Assembly (NCBI RefSeq): GCF_003461245.1 | Contig: NZ_QTWS01000010.1 | Span: 27,434-91,433 of the forward strand | From: Blautia sp. AF19-10LB | GTDB taxonomy: Bacteria > Bacillota > Clostridia > Lachnospirales > Lachnospiraceae | Length of the DNA stretch: 64,000 bases | Reading direction: 5' to 3' | In this document: positions 7,872-18,079 of the stretch, piece after piece | How the letters are laid out: each line of letters begins with the position of its first letter | How positions within the stretch are numbered: the first letter of the stretch is position 1 | Position numbers and translations under genes: made by a program | Notes under the pieces: model-generated | The model's input: the letters and a program-made list of their open reading frames with translations, nothing else | Database searches by the model: none | Told to the model about the DNA's origin: nothing

Positions 7872-8609
7872 ATGGAAGAGAAACATGCTATTGAAGTTAC
7901 TGATCTGGTCATCAGCTACCAGAATCTCAAGAAAACTTCTATCAAAAAGAACCTGTTACAGTTCCACCGTCAGAAGGCTGACCGTTTTGTAGCTGTAAAG
8001 GGAATCTCCTTCTATGTTCGTGAAGGTGAGATCCTTGGAATCATTGGCAAGAACGGATGTGGTAAGTCCACCACATTGAACGCTCTGGCCGGCATCTTTT
8101 CTCCGGACAGCGGAACGATCGATCTGAAGGGACATTCCATTTCCCTTCTGTCCATTGGTGTTGGTTTCCAGCGTGAAATGACCGGAAGAGAGAATATCAT
8201 TCTTTCCGGTATGCTCCTTGGCTTCTCCGAGGAGGAAGTTCGTGCAAAGGAAGCTGAAATTGTTGAGTTTGCTGAACTTGGTGAATTTATTGATATGCCT
8301 GTAAGGACCTACTCAAGTGGTATGTACTCCAAGCTGGCATTCTCTATCACCGCTATTCTGGAAACAGACATTATGCTGATCGATGAGGTCTTAAGTGTCG
8401 GTGACCAGAAATTCAAGAAAAAGAGTTACAACAAAATGAAAAGCCTGATCTCCAATAAGGAGCGTACTGTTATCATCGTATCCCACAGTATTGAGACTCT
8501 TCAGGAACTGTGTGATACCGTTATGTGGATGCATGATGGACAGATCAAACGAATCGGTGAGCCGAAGCCGGTTCTTGAAGAATATGTAGACTTCATGGAG
8601 AAGAACTAA
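7872..8609 (+). CDS. ABC polysaccharide exporter, ATP-binding protein (Wzt/TagH-like)
   Basis: 245 residues. Walker A is GKNGCGKST, the signature is YSSGMYSKL (the divergent signature of the Wzt/TagH/KpsT group), Walker B is IMLIDEV, and the switch His lies in VSHS. The family's C-terminal carbohydrate-recognition domain is absent, so the protein is a bare nucleotide-binding domain that does not read a chain-end modification. It starts one base after the permease stop, indicating translational coupling. Confidence 0.88.
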   Translation: MEEKHAIEVTDLVISYQNLKKTSIKKNLLQFHRQKADRFVAVKGISFYVREGEILGIIGKNGCGKSTTLNALAGIFSPDSGTIDLKGHSISLLSIGVGFQREMTGRENIILSGMLLGFSEEEVRAKEAEIVEFAELGEFIDMPVRTYSSGMYSKLAFSITAILETDIMLIDEVLSVGDQKFKKKSYNKMKSLISNKERTVIIVSHSIETLQELCDTVMWMHDGQIKRIGEPKPVLEEYVDFMEKN

Positions 8610-8610
8610 A

Positions 8611-8647
8611 AAATGTGCTGGTCATCAGATGTGATCAGCACATTTTT
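8611..8647. terminator. Bidirectional terminator between the exporter and the glycosyltransferase operon
   Basis: AAAATGTGCTG.TCA pairs with TGATCAGCACATTTT around a short loop, with an A-run before and a T-run after, so it can serve both convergent units. Confidence 0.85.
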
Positions 8648-8658
8648 TATACATAAAC

Positions 8659-9495
8659 TTATTTGACATTTCTTAAGAAAAGATGATAAAACTTTTCCCT
8701 GGCTCCGCCCGGAATCATTCCGACTGTTGTACGGACCAGACAGTTCTTAATATATTCCTTACGGGTAATAAATTTCTTACAGTAAAGATATCTCTGGAAA
8801 CGCAGTACCCAGTGAAGATACTCTCTGCCGCCTCTGCGGTCATACATTCCATTTCCGGTACGCATATCAAGAATCACTTCCTGAACATTATATCCCTTGC
8901 ACCCTTTACGCAACATACGCACCCACAGATAATAATCCTCAAATCCCGGGAAGTCCTGATAATTTCCCGCATGAAGAACAGCCTCCCTGCGGAACATCAT
9001 ACATGGATGATTAAAAGGATTTCTCTTCTTGGCATACTGCAGGATTTCCTCTGAAGTCCTCGGCAGCACTCTCAGGCGATCCATATCGCCCGGTTTCCGG
9101 GAAAATTCCTGCAAAGTACCACTCACCAGATCATATCCATCACGTTCTATGATGCGGAACTGTCTCTCGCATCGATCTGGTCTGCTGATGTCGTCACTGT
9201 CCATTCTGGCGATCACAGAACAGCGGCATCTTGGAACGCCTACATGTAAGGCATTCCCCAGCCCTTTATTCTCCTTGAGGCGAATAAGCTGAAGCTTTTC
9301 TCCCATCTGTTTCTGCGCCCATGTGATTACCTCATTCAGTTCATGGGACAAAGGTCCGTCACAGACAAGTACAAAATCTGAAAAAGGCAAAGTCTGATTC
9401 AGCATGCTCTCAATGCTCTGCCGCAAAAACTCCGGATTTTCTTTTCCATATACCGCCATCAGAACAGAATATGTCATCTCTGAATCTGTTCCCAT
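8659..9495 (-). CDS. Glycosyltransferase family 2
   Basis: 278 residues with a GT-A fold. YSVLMAVYGKENPEFLRQSIESMLNQ is the classic start, followed by a nucleotide-binding region and the metal-binding MDSDD motif. It transfers a sugar from a nucleotide donor to a lipid-linked or polysaccharide acceptor at the inner membrane face; donor and acceptor cannot be read from the sequence. AAGGAG lies 8 bases before the start. It is the third gene of the minus-strand unit sugar transferase - licD - GT2. Confidence 0.85.
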   Translation of the reverse strand: MGTDSEMTYSVLMAVYGKENPEFLRQSIESMLNQTLPFSDFVLVCDGPLSHELNEVITWAQKQMGEKLQLIRLKENKGLGNALHVGVPRCRCSVIARMDSDDISRPDRCERQFRIIERDGYDLVSGTLQEFSRKPGDMDRLRVLPRTSEEILQYAKKRNPFNHPCMMFRREAVLHAGNYQDFPGFEDYYLWVRMLRKGCKGYNVQEVILDMRTGNGMYDRRGGREYLHWVLRFQRYLYCKKFITRKEYIKNCLVRTTVGMIPGGAREKFYHLFLRNVK

Positions 9496-9499
9496 ACGA

Positions 9500-10336
9500 T
9501 CACTCCTTAATTCTGGTATTATGATGGTTCATCTCCTGAGCGGACGGCGGATTCCAGTACTCTCCGTACATCTGGCGGAGAACAAAATCATAATCCTTCG
9601 GTCCTCTCAGCGAAATATCCTCAAACGGATAATCTGCACCTTTACCGTAGTGCTTCCTGTGGAACATTTCCTTGAGCTTGTGGATCCCCATAAAATTTAC
9701 CAGATATGGTGAACTGTCATAGGAATATTTCTGCATCATACGATCCAGACGCTTCAGTTCTCTGTCTGTACGGAAAATCTTCTCTACCGGAAAGATCTTG
9801 CCTGCATTGATCAGGATCTGTTCATGCAGCGGTCTCTTCCGCTTGAGATCGACGTTTGTCGAAAACAGGGAATAATTTACCCTCGCTCTTGCGATCAGAA
9901 GCCGGAAGCAATGAAATTTACGAAGATATTTGTTGCCCGGCATTCCATCCAGAGGAAAAATATCGATCCATGCTTCTTTTTCCGCATCAACAGCTGCGGA
10001 TTCATCGATCACCTTGACACGGCTGTCTGTGATTCTCGGTACATAATGATGATAACCTTCTGTTTTCTTAAAGCTGCAGTAATGAAGGTATTCCGGAAGT
10101 TCTTTCTCTGCGATCTTCTCGAAGCGTCTGAAATCCGGTCTCGGCATTCCCACATCAATATCATCATCCCACGGGATAAAGCCTTCATGTCTGACCGCAC
10201 CCAGCAGTGTTCCTCCGAGTGCATAATAGCGCAGATGATGTTTCTTGCATATTCTCAGGAATTCTTTCAGAATGTCCAGCTCTACAAGCTGAAGTTTCCT
10301 GAGATCATTTTGATTCTCTGTTTTCTGTTCTGCCAT
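9500..10336 (-). CDS. LicD-family phosphotransferase
   Basis: 278 residues. The LicD signature YALGGTLLGAVRHEGFIPWDDDIDVGM (nucleotidyltransferase-like fold, metal-binding D residues in WDDDID) is complete. LicD proteins transfer phosphocholine or a related phosphorylated group to surface glycans. No choline uptake/activation genes (licABC) are present here, so the donor may be something else. The start overlaps the sugar transferase by 32 bases. It would decorate the polysaccharide made and exported by its neighbours. Confidence 0.85.
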   Translation of the reverse strand: MAEQKTENQNDLRKLQLVELDILKEFLRICKKHHLRYYALGGTLLGAVRHEGFIPWDDDIDVGMPRPDFRRFEKIAEKELPEYLHYCSFKKTEGYHHYVPRITDSRVKVIDESAAVDAEKEAWIDIFPLDGMPGNKYLRKFHCFRLLIARARVNYSLFSTNVDLKRKRPLHEQILINAGKIFPVEKIFRTDRELKRLDRMMQKYSYDSSPYLVNFMGIHKLKEMFHRKHYGKGADYPFEDISLRGPKDYDFVLRQMYGEYWNPPSAQEMNHHNTRIKE

Positions 10337-11723
10337 GGTGAAGATCCTCCCCTGTAATTTCCTCTACGGAATCTTTCAGTGCATTTACCTGATTATCATC
10401 TACACCCTCAGAAACTTCCTTCTGGAAAAAGATCTTAACTGTCATCAACAGAAGTTTCAGATCGAGGAAAAACGAATAGTTCTCAATATAGAAGAGATCA
10501 AGTTTGAGTTTATCATATGGTGTCGTATTATATTTGCCATAAACCTGTGCATAGCCGGTAAGTCCTGCTTTAACTTTCAGACGATAATAAAATTCCGGAA
10601 GTTCCTTACGATATTCACGCATAATTGTCTTACGTTCCGGTCTCGGACCTACCAGGGACATGTCTCCCTTAAAGACGTTGAATAACTGCGGAAGCTCGTC
10701 CAGATGAAGATTACGAAGGACCTTACCGACCGGTGTGATCCTGGAATCATGTTTGGATGCAAGTCGCGCACCATGTTTCTCAGAATCCACACACATACTG
10801 CGGAATTTGCAGATCTTGAACGGCTTGCCACCAATAGTAAGTCTCTCCTGGAAATAAAATACAGGACCACCGTCGTATAATTTGACACACAATGCCGCGA
10901 TCAGCATGATCGGAGATGCCACAACAATTCCAATCGCAGATACTACGATATCCAGAAGTCTCTTGGCTGCACGCTGTTCCACAGAAAGTCCCATGTTCTT
11001 AGCAACCAGAAGTGGTGTGTCAAAAAGATGGATACGTTCACTTCCCATCAGAATGACATCCGAGATCTTCGGACTCAGATAACAACGGATAGAATGTGCA
11101 AAACAGTGTTTCAGATAACGGTTCCTGATCTGTGAAGGAAGATCCCAGATGATAACTCCGTCATATTCCTTCATCAATCGATAAATTTCTTTCTCTCCTG
11201 CATCAATGTGAACCTTGCCGCTGATGTCATATTTATCCTTACGGGAATTCATCTTGTGAATCAGGTCCCCCGGATCTCTGTCCCCGTAGATCACCAGCAG
11301 TTTACGCGCACGGTAAAGTCTGGAATAAATATATCTTGACAGCCAGATCCAGATCAGAATGATCACAAACTGTACCAGCGTCATCTCCACCATCGGCCAC
11401 GGATCAAGGAACCAGCGGTTGATCAGGGTTATCTGGAAATATGTGATAACATTCGTACAGATCGTCGCGATCGTCATCGAATAAAATACATCGATACGCT
11501 TCAGGTAACCGACCTTGAGTCCTCCATATAATCTGGAAAACAGGACATTGATCAGGGCATAGATCGCGATCAGCACCCAGTTACCTTTTCTCCAGAAAGG
11601 TTCAAAGATCAGACCACGGTAAAAATCGTACCAGATATACGCAAAAACAGCTGTCTGGGCGATCACCACAAGGCTTGCCAGACAGAAAACAACAAAGCGT
11701 TTAAAATCTTCTCGTCTTTTCAC
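10305..11723 (-). CDS. Undecaprenyl-phosphate sugar phosphotransferase (polyprenyl initiating transferase)
   Basis: 472 residues from a GTG at 11723 (AGAGG 7 bases upstream); an ATG at 11747 is the alternative. Four N-terminal transmembrane helices and a CoA-binding-like linker lead to the catalytic domain (KRLLDIVVSAIGIVVASPIMLI ... FKICKFRSM ... LDELPQLFNVFKGDMSLVGPRPE ... KAGLTGYAQV). It follows the WcaJ/WbaP layout: it transfers a hexose-1-phosphate to undecaprenyl phosphate to start a repeat unit of capsule, exopolysaccharide or wall glycan. Confidence 0.9.
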   Translation of the reverse strand: MKRREDFKRFVVFCLASLVVIAQTAVFAYIWYDFYRGLIFEPFWRKGNWVLIAIYALINVLFSRLYGGLKVGYLKRIDVFYSMTIATICTNVITYFQITLINRWFLDPWPMVEMTLVQFVIILIWIWLSRYIYSRLYRARKLLVIYGDRDPGDLIHKMNSRKDKYDISGKVHIDAGEKEIYRLMKEYDGVIIWDLPSQIRNRYLKHCFAHSIRCYLSPKISDVILMGSERIHLFDTPLLVAKNMGLSVEQRAAKRLLDIVVSAIGIVVASPIMLIAALCVKLYDGGPVFYFQERLTIGGKPFKICKFRSMCVDSEKHGARLASKHDSRITPVGKVLRNLHLDELPQLFNVFKGDMSLVGPRPERKTIMREYRKELPEFYYRLKVKAGLTGYAQVYGKYNTTPYDKLKLDLFYIENYSFFLDLKLLLMTVKIFFQKEVSEGVDDNQVNALKDSVEEITGEDLHHGRTENRESK

Positions 11724-12100
11724 CAGAATACCTCTTATTCTAATCATATATTATTTCTTTTTCCTGACGTTGCTATTATAACGTATATCTTCTTTTCCGT
11801 CCAGTCATTGCAAAATGTTTGCCGTTTTTCCGCTCTTTCGGGTGTGGTTTTATGGATGTTTCCGACAATTTTTATTCGTATTTTGTAGTATTTTGTAGTA
11901 TTTTAGTGCATTTTACATGATTTTTGTTTGTTTTTTACTTATTTTTCCTTTTTTTTCATTTTTTTTAATGCATTCTTTACAACACGCATTTTTTTTCTTC
12001 AATAAAATAGACTTTTTTGCTCAAAAATGTAGAAATGTTTTTGTAAAAATTGTATAATAGGAGATATACAAGCATTATTAAAGGAAAGTGAGGGTTCACT
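11724..12100. promoter_or_regulatory. Divergent intergenic region; glgC promoter
   Basis: AT-rich, no gene. It holds short direct repeats (ATTTTGTAGT twice, 11878-11899, with a degenerate third copy) and a likely glgC -10 box TATAAT at 12053-12058 with a poor -35. The glgC ribosome binding site GTGAGGG lies just before 12101. Confidence 0.5.
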
Positions 12101-13240
12101 ATGAAACAAAACAACATGTTAGCGATGATCCTGGCTGGCGGCCGTGGCAGTCGTCTCCATGAACTTACCAACAAAGTTGCCAAACCGGCAGTTTCATATG
12201 GCGGTAAATACCGCATCGTTGATTTCCCGTTAAGCAACTGCGCTAACAGCGGTGTCGACATCGTGGGTGTTCTTACCCAGTATGAATCTGTCCTTCTGAA
12301 CAGTTATGTAGCAGCAGGCGGTCGTTGGGGTCTTGATGCAAGAGAAAGCGGAGTTTTCGTTCTCCCGCCTCGTGAAAAAGCCGATGCTGATCTGGACGTA
12401 TACAGAGGTACTGCTGACGCTATTTCTCAGAATATCGACTTTATTGACAAATACTCACCAGAATATCTTCTGGTTCTCTCCGGCGACCATATCTACAAGA
12501 TGGATTATGACAAGATGCTGGATTACCACAAGGAAATGAATGCAGACGCTACCATCGCTGTTATCGAAGTACCGATGAAGGAAGCAAGCCGTTTCGGTAT
12601 CATGAACACAGACGGTGACGGACGTATCGTTGAATTCGAAGAAAAACCTGAACACCCGAAGAGCAATCTTGCATCTATGGGTATCTATATCTTTAACTGG
12701 AAACTGCTTCGCAAGATCCTTCTTGCAGATATGAAGAATCCTGATTCTCACCATGACTTTGGTAAGGACGTTATTCCATGTCTCCTGAATGATAAGAAGA
12801 CACTTGCAGCTTACAAATTCAAAGGCTACTGGAAGGACGTAGGAACCATCGATTCTCTCTGGGAAGCAAACATGGATCTTATCGATTCCCGCAACGAACT
12901 GAATCTGAACGATCCGGCATGGAAGATCTACACAGAAGACACATCCGCTCTTCCTCAGTACATAGGACCAAACGCCAAAGTAAATAAGGCCTTCATTACC
13001 CAGGGCTGTGTTGTAGAGGGTGAAGTAAATCATTCTGTACTGTTCACCGGATGTAAGGTCGGCGAAGGTGCCAAGATCATCGACAGTGTACTGATGCCAG
13101 GCGTAGAAGTAGCTGCAGGCGCAGTTGTACGGCGTGCTCTTGTTGCCGATAATGTCAAGATCGGTCAGGATGCTGTTGTCGGCAGCGCAGACAGTGAAAA
13201 TATCGAACTCGTGTCCAAACGTGTAAAGGGGGTAGAATAA
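12101..13240 (+). CDS. glgC: Glucose-1-phosphate adenylyltransferase, catalytic subunit
   Basis: 379 residues. [12 protein letters not shown] is the nucleotide-binding loop and [21 protein letters not shown] the substrate block. A left-handed beta-helix follows from about residue 290 ([32 protein letters not shown]). The enzyme makes ADP-glucose from ATP and glucose-1-phosphate, the committed step of glycogen synthesis. It is followed one base later by glgD, the heteromeric partner. Glycogen synthase and branching enzyme are not in this window. Confidence 0.95.
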   Translation: MKQNNMLAMILAGGRGSRLHELTNKVAKPAVSYGGKYRIVDFPLSNCANSGVDIVGVLTQYESVLLNSYVAAGGRWGLDARESGVFVLPPREKADADLDVYRGTADAISQNIDFIDKYSPEYLLVLSGDHIYKMDYDKMLDYHKEMNADATIAVIEVPMKEASRFGIMNTDGDGRIVEFEEKPEHPKSNLASMGIYIFNWKLLRKILLADMKNPDSHHDFGKDVIPCLLNDKKTLAAYKFKGYWKDVGTIDSLWEANMDLIDSRNELNLNDPAWKIYTEDTSALPQYIGPNAKVNKAFITQGCVVEGEVNHSVLFTGCKVGEGAKIIDSVLMPGVEVAAGAVVRRALVADNVKIGQDAVVGSADSENIELVSKRVKGVE

Positions 13241-13241
13241 T

Positions 13242-14357
13242 ATGGCAAGAGCATTTGGAATTGTCACATCTTCCGGATCCCATGTTAATGTAGGAGGACT
13301 TCAGCAGTATCGTCCGATCGGTGCTTTCTCCTTCCTTGGAAGATATCGTGTCATCGACTTTCCTATTTCAAATATGAGCAACAGCGGCATCGACCGCATT
13401 CAGGTATATGTAAAGAACAAACCGCGTTCTCTGGTAGAGCACCTCGGAACCGGCCGTCATTACAACATCAACTCCAAGCGTGGTAAACTCCAGCTTATGT
13501 TCTCCCAGAACAGCTCAGAGAACGATGTATACAATACAGATATCGCAGCTTTCGCTGAAAACCTTGAATTCATCGAGCGTATGCATGAACCCTATGTGAT
13601 CATCGCTCCTGCTTACATGGTATACGCTGCAAACTACAGTGAACTTCTTCAGGCACATATTGATTCCGGTGCGGACATTTCTCTTCTGTATCATTCCGTT
13701 GATAACGCAAGAGAATCTTTTCTGAACTGCGATATCCTGAACCTGAACAAGCAGAAAGGTGTCGAATCCATCGAAAAGAACCGCGGAAGTGCTCAGAAAC
13801 GCAATATCTTCATGGATACCTATATCATGAACAAAGAGCTTTTCATTGACCTCATCAAAAAAGCCAAAAAGATCTCTTCCATGTACACTCTGCCGCAGAT
13901 CGTAGCAGCTTCTCTTGGAGATCTGGATATCCGTGGTATTGCACACAGAGGATACTTTGCATCTATCACTGACTTTAACAGTTATTACAATGCAAACCTC
14001 TCTTTGATCGATATCAAGACTGCTGAGGGACTGTTCAATCCGGAATGGCCAATCTACACCAGAACCAACGATTCCTGCCCGACTCAGTATCTTGAGGGAG
14101 CAGATGTTAAGAATTCCGTTATCTCCAACGGCTGCATCATCGAAGGAACCGTAGAGAACTCCGTAATCGGACGTGGCTGCCAGATCAAACCTGGTGCTGT
14201 CGTTAAGAACAGTGTTGTACTTGCTCATACTGTAGTTGGTGAGAATGCACACATTGAGAATCAGGTTATGGATAAATGGGCCAGGGTTATCCATGGCAAT
14301 GAGATCATTGCTGAGGAGGGACATCCTGGATATATCCGCAGAGATGATATACTGTAA
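13242..14357 (+). CDS. glgD: GlgD, regulatory subunit of ADP-glucose pyrophosphorylase
   Basis: 371 residues. It is homologous to GlgC (GRYRVIDFPISNMSNSGID, C-terminal beta-helix VIGRGCQIKPGAVVKNSVV) but the N-terminal loop reads FGIVTSSGSHVNVGGL instead of the GGxGxRL catalytic loop, so it is expected to be non-catalytic and to modulate GlgC, as in other Firmicutes GlgCD pairs. Its start, one base after the glgC stop, implies coupled translation. Confidence 0.93.
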   Translation: MARAFGIVTSSGSHVNVGGLQQYRPIGAFSFLGRYRVIDFPISNMSNSGIDRIQVYVKNKPRSLVEHLGTGRHYNINSKRGKLQLMFSQNSSENDVYNTDIAAFAENLEFIERMHEPYVIIAPAYMVYAANYSELLQAHIDSGADISLLYHSVDNARESFLNCDILNLNKQKGVESIEKNRGSAQKRNIFMDTYIMNKELFIDLIKKAKKISSMYTLPQIVAASLGDLDIRGIAHRGYFASITDFNSYYNANLSLIDIKTAEGLFNPEWPIYTRTNDSCPTQYLEGADVKNSVISNGCIIEGTVENSVIGRGCQIKPGAVVKNSVVLAHTVVGENAHIENQVMDKWARVIHGNEIIAEEGHPGYIRRDDIL

Positions 14358-14381
14358 TCCAAACTTTCTTTTAATAAAATG

Positions 14382-14422
14382 AAAAAATACCCGGCGGGCA
14401 GTTTGTCCATCGGGTATTTTTT
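14382..14422. terminator. Terminator after glgCD (bidirectional)
   Basis: AAAAAATACCCG pairs with CGGGTATTTTTT around an 18-base loop region. It lies between glgD and the opposing kinase relic. Confidence 0.85.
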
Positions 14423-14438
14423 CGTCTCTGATCCTTTT

Positions 14439-15120
14439 TTATAAGATAACGGTAATCGTTAATCCTCTGCCATTTTTGTTCTCTGCCGTGATACTGGGAT
14501 TCTCCGCTTTCCATTTCCATGACCTCTGTGTTTGCATCAATGATCGTCAGTGGTGTCTTGAGCTCGTGGCTCGCGTCTGTGATAAAGCGTTTCTGTTTCT
14601 GGATACTCTCTTCTACCGGTCGGAATACCATCCTGGAAAAGATCACTACCAGCAGAAAGACGTATTTTGCTCCGTCTTCTGTCTCCGTCACTCTGTAGCG
14701 GTAGATTCCCTGGAATCCTGTGGTTTTGTTTTTTTGCTGAGCTGTCTGTGTGTATTCCTCGGCAGTCTCCTCATCAACCGCTGCGATCCTGTCCAGATCA
14801 CAGTCTGTGACTTCTCCGTTCTCATCCACAGTCACAGTAAAATAGCGCGTCTCAAATGGTGTCTCCACAGAAAAACGACTCTTGTCTTTTTTATTATTCT
14901 CTGGTTTCGCCGGTGGAGTTTCTGTGTCGTCCTGCTCATGCCATGACGGCTCCTCCGGGAATTTCCCGTCGTTCTGTTCGAGAAGTGCTGTCATTTCATC
15001 TGCACGGTCCAGCATTTCTCTGTAATTGCTGAAATTGACAACGCCCATGATGGCGGTGAGCACCAGCATGGTCGAAAGCATTGCCACTAGAATAAATTTT
15101 TTTCTTAAATCCCGTATCAT
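14439..15120 (-). pseudogene. Sensor histidine kinase relic with two deletions
   Basis: Residues 1-150 look intact: a first membrane helix (KFILVAMLSTMLVLTAIMGVV), an extracytoplasmic domain and YRVTETEDGAKYVFL. The frame then passes directly to LVVIFSRMVFRPVEES, so most of the second membrane helix region is gone. HisKA survives in part (DASHELKTPLTI, phospho-acceptor His). After ESGESQ the frame is lost, and only the last residues of the ATPase domain reappear in another frame (SITAENKNGRGLTITVIL, stop at 14439). The ATP-binding N, G1 and G2 boxes are absent, so it cannot signal. Both joints lie at short motifs that recur in intact relatives (VFL; a few bases at the second). Confidence 0.85.
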
Positions 15121-15320
15121 GACTGTATCTCCAGATAATAGCCCTGTCCTCGTGCTGCTTTGATCTTCACGTTACGGTCTGTTGAGATCACCTGACTCGG
15201 GTTTGCCGCAAGGAGTTCCATGACCTGAAACTCCTTGTTTGGCAGTCTGCACGCATCTGTGGGGGATTTTAGTTCAAAGGTGGTGCAGTCAAGGGAAAGA
15301 TTTCCGACTTTTAATGTTGA
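15117..15320 (-). pseudogene. OmpR-family response regulator relic (winged-helix fragment)
   Basis: Translation of this stretch gives 67 residues ending at a TGA that overlaps the kinase ATG (ATGA), the usual regulator-kinase coupling. VGNLSLDCTTFELK ... CRLPNKEFQVMELLAANPSQVIST is the start of an OmpR-type effector domain. It then jumps to KIKAARGQGYYLEIQS, the extreme C-terminus, omitting the recognition helix and wing (about 30 residues). The whole receiver domain is missing and has been replaced upstream by an out-of-frame signal peptide ORF. Confidence 0.8.
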
Positions 15321-15453
15321 GCTGACGGCTTCTGTCCGAGGAACTATCGGTAGATTCTGCCGCTGTCGCCGCGGAGTTTCCTGCTGCGTAAACGCTTGCT
15401 GTTGACATACTTAATACTAATCCTAACATTACTGCTACATATTTTTTCTTCAT
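15289..15453 (-). pseudogene. Orphan signal-peptide ORF fused out of frame to the regulator relic
   Basis: 54 codons starting at an ATG at 15453 with GGTGG upstream. MKKKYVAVMLGLVLSMSTASVYAAG is a good Sec signal peptide, followed by an Ala/Ser/Thr-rich stretch (NSAATAAESTDSSSD), then the sequence enters the response-regulator fragment in the wrong frame and stops. It looks like the 5' end of a secreted protein gene whose remainder was lost in the deletion that also removed the receiver domain. Confidence 0.65.
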
Positions 15454-15546
15454 AAAAAAGTTCCACCTTTCTGTGTTCGTTTCGATAAGTACACTATACA
15501 GGTGGAACTTTAATTTTACTTTAAAGTAGTTGTAAAGATTTTGTGA

Positions 15547-16089
15547 TCAACGATAATATCTTTTTCCACTGAATGCTGTCACTACACACTCAATCCCCTC
15601 AAGGATCAGATAAGAGCCAACCAGCACTCCCATGGAAAGAATCGTGACCATCGGCCGGAACACCAGCATAATTCCGACGATCAGCCCAAGAATATTCAGG
15701 ATCAGGGAAAGTGTGTAGTAAGTACTTCCAAAATGCATCTTCATATACTGCAGATGCGAAAGTCTGGAAATACAGTGTGCAATGATCCAGATCGGAAGGA
15801 GCATTGCGATCGCCCAGGTTCCTGCACTCGGATGTACCATCAGCATAAAACCTGCCATGATACCCAGAATTCCAGTCACAAGGGAAATGATCGGTCCGAA
15901 ACCGGTGAAACGTTCCATTTTAACATACAGAACGATATCAGCGATTCCACTGAAAACTGCGATCAGTCCACACAGTACTACGATCCAGGTAATAATGCCT
16001 ACCGGCTGTTTAATGATAAAAATCCCAAGAATGATCAGAACGATTCCCAAGATCAGTTCTGTCCATCCAATGTCAGACTGTCTTCTCAT
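15547..16089 (-). CDS. DUF308/HdeD-like membrane protein
   Basis: 180 residues with six hydrophobic helices arranged as three repeated hairpins (GWTELILGIVLIILGIFII; GPIISLVTGILGIMAGFMLMV; YYTLSLILNILGLIVGIMLVF), the layout of the HdeD family linked in enterics to acid resistance. The role in Firmicutes is unknown. Its start overlaps the ftsH stop region by 17 bases, suggesting co-expression with the membrane protease and a link to envelope stress. Confidence 0.75.
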   Translation of the reverse strand: MRRQSDIGWTELILGIVLIILGIFIIKQPVGIITWIVVLCGLIAVFSGIADIVLYVKMERFTGFGPIISLVTGILGIMAGFMLMVHPSAGTWAIAMLLPIWIIAHCISRLSHLQYMKMHFGSTYYTLSLILNILGLIVGIMLVFRPMVTILSMGVLVGSYLILEGIECVVTAFSGKRYYR

Positions 16090-17929
16090 GATCGTTCGCC
16101 TCCTTTGTTTCGCTTCCGTTCAGGATCGCCATGAACTCATCTCCCGTGATCGTCTCTTTTTCATAGAGATAATTAGAAAGTTCATCAAGTTTCTGGCGGT
16201 TGTCCAGAAGGATCTTTTTCGCTTTTTCATGTTCTCTCTTGACGAGTTCAACTACCTGACGGTCGATCTCTTTCTGCGTATCTGCGGAGCATGCCAGAGA
16301 TGCATCACCGCCAAGGTACTGATTTGTCACCGTTTCCATTGCCACCATGTCAAAATCATCGCTCATACCATAACGGGTGATCATAGAACGTGCGATCTTG
16401 GTCGCCTGCTCGATATCATTAGAAGCACCTGTGGTCACTTCGCCAAATACAACTTCCTCTGCGGCACGTCCACCGGTAAAAGTCGCGATCTTGTTTTCCA
16501 GTTCTTTCTTTGTCAGAAGGTATTTATCCCCCTGTTCTACCTGCATGGTATAACCAAGTGCACCGGAAGTTCTCGGAATGATCGTGATCTTCTGGACAGG
16601 TGCAGAATGCATCTGCATTGCTGCGACAAGCGCATGTCCGATCTCGTGATATGCGACAACTTTCTTCTCCTGATCGGAAAGTACGGCATTTTTCTTCTGG
16701 TATCCTGCGATAACGACTTCGATGCTCTCTTCAAGGTCTGCTTCTGTCACAACTTCGCGGTTGTCGCGGACTGCACGAAGAGCTGCTTCATTGACAATAT
16801 TGGCAAGTTCCGCACCGGAAGCTCCGGATGCCATTCTTGCGATCGTATGGAAATCTACATCATCAGAAAGCTGAACTTTCTTTGCATGTACTTTAAGGAT
16901 TGCTTCACGGCCTTCAAGATCCGGAAGTTCCACAGGTACACGGCGGTCAAAACGTCCCGGACGGGTCAATGCCGGGTCAAGAGATTCCGGACGGTTGGTC
17001 GCTGCCAGAATGATAACACCATTGTTTCCTCCAAAACCATCCATCTCTGTAAGAAGCTGGTTCAGAGTCTGCTCACGTTCATCATTGCCGCCTGCCATCT
17101 GACCGTCACGTTTCTTGCCGATGGCATCGATCTCGTCGATAAATACGATACAAGGAGCCTTTTCTTTTGCCTGGCTGAAAAGATCACGGACTTTGGATGC
17201 GCCCATTCCGACGAACATCTCGACAAATTCAGAACCGGACATGGAGAAGAACGGTACATCAGCCTCTCCGGCTACCGCTTTTGCCAGCATAGTCTTACCA
17301 GTACCTGGAGGGCCTACGAGCAGGACTCCTTTCGGCATGGAAGCACCGACTTTGGTGTATTTTTCCGGATTGTGAAGATAATCAACGATTTCCTGAAGAT
17401 TTTCTTTTGCTTCTTCCTCACCTGCAACATCGCTGAAATGAATTCCTTCGGTTGATGGTACATAAACCTTGGCGTTGCTTTTTCCCATTCCAAATGCCAT
17501 AGAATTCTTGCCGCCCGCCTGGTTCATCATTTTGCGGCCCATATACTGGCCAAGTGCGATAAAGATCACCAGCGGAAGAATACCTGTGAGCAGAAAACTT
17601 GCCAGCGGTGATATCTGCTGATCGATCTCCTTGGAAAACTTCGCTCCGGCATCGTAAAGACGCTCTGTCAGAGTCGGGTCGTCCATCACACCTGTTTTGT
17701 AAACGATATTCGAGTCATCCTTGTCTGTAAAAAGGATCTGATTGTCCTCAATCTGGACATCCTCAATCTTTTTGTCTTCAATCTTTGACATAAAAGTTCC
17801 ATAATCTACTTCCCTGACCATGCTCTTCGTGATCATCGGTGTCACGATCACGTTAAAAATGACAAGGACCAGAAGCACGATTCCGTAATAATAAAGCAAT
17901 GGCTTCTTTGGTGATTTCACTTCTTTCAT
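16073..17929 (-). CDS. ftsH: ATP-dependent zinc metalloprotease FtsH
   Basis: 618 residues. Two transmembrane helices (residues ~12-32 and ~108-128) flank an extracytoplasmic domain. The AAA domain has Walker A GPPGTGKT, Walker [13 protein letters not shown], the pore motif [10 protein letters not shown] and the SRH segment [21 protein letters not shown]. The protease domain carries HEIGH (zinc site). FtsH degrades misassembled membrane proteins and short-lived regulators. The start has AAGGAGG upstream. Confidence 0.96.
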   Translation of the reverse strand: MKEVKSPKKPLLYYYGIVLLVLVIFNVIVTPMITKSMVREVDYGTFMSKIEDKKIEDVQIEDNQILFTDKDDSNIVYKTGVMDDPTLTERLYDAGAKFSKEIDQQISPLASFLLTGILPLVIFIALGQYMGRKMMNQAGGKNSMAFGMGKSNAKVYVPSTEGIHFSDVAGEEEAKENLQEIVDYLHNPEKYTKVGASMPKGVLLVGPPGTGKTMLAKAVAGEADVPFFSMSGSEFVEMFVGMGASKVRDLFSQAKEKAPCIVFIDEIDAIGKKRDGQMAGGNDEREQTLNQLLTEMDGFGGNNGVIILAATNRPESLDPALTRPGRFDRRVPVELPDLEGREAILKVHAKKVQLSDDVDFHTIARMASGASGAELANIVNEAALRAVRDNREVVTEADLEESIEVVIAGYQKKNAVLSDQEKKVVAYHEIGHALVAAMQMHSAPVQKITIIPRTSGALGYTMQVEQGDKYLLTKKELENKIATFTGGRAAEEVVFGEVTTGASNDIEQATKIARSMITRYGMSDDFDMVAMETVTNQYLGGDASLACSADTQKEIDRQVVELVKREHEKAKKILLDNRQKLDELSNYLYEKETITGDEFMAILNGSETKEANDHEKTV

Positions 17930-18010
17930 GAAACAGTTCCTCCTTACCCTGGTTATCTTTTAATTCATTATCCATTATATCCCAGATCCGGTCTTTTTTT
18001 ATATAGACAA

Positions 18011-18049
18011 AATCCGCAATATGTTCGATTTTGTCACACATTGCGGATT
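18011..18049 (-). terminator. Likely terminator of the fatty acid operon
   Basis: AATCCGCAAT/ATTGCGGATT (18011-18020 with 18040-18049) forms a perfect 10-bp stem downstream of accDA, with a short T-rich tail on the minus strand. Confidence 0.6.
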
Positions 18050-18079
18050 CTGTCCTACGTTTCTTTTTTATGAAATTTA

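Noticed and set aside
10009..10224. Small frames inside licD and the sugar transferase
   Set aside because: They overlap well-supported genes in other frames and show no independent ribosome binding site or domain.
15782..17455. Long plus-strand open frame of 557 codons opposite ftsH
   Set aside because: FtsH on the other strand is unambiguous, and the antisense frame lacks a Shine-Dalgarno and any domain.
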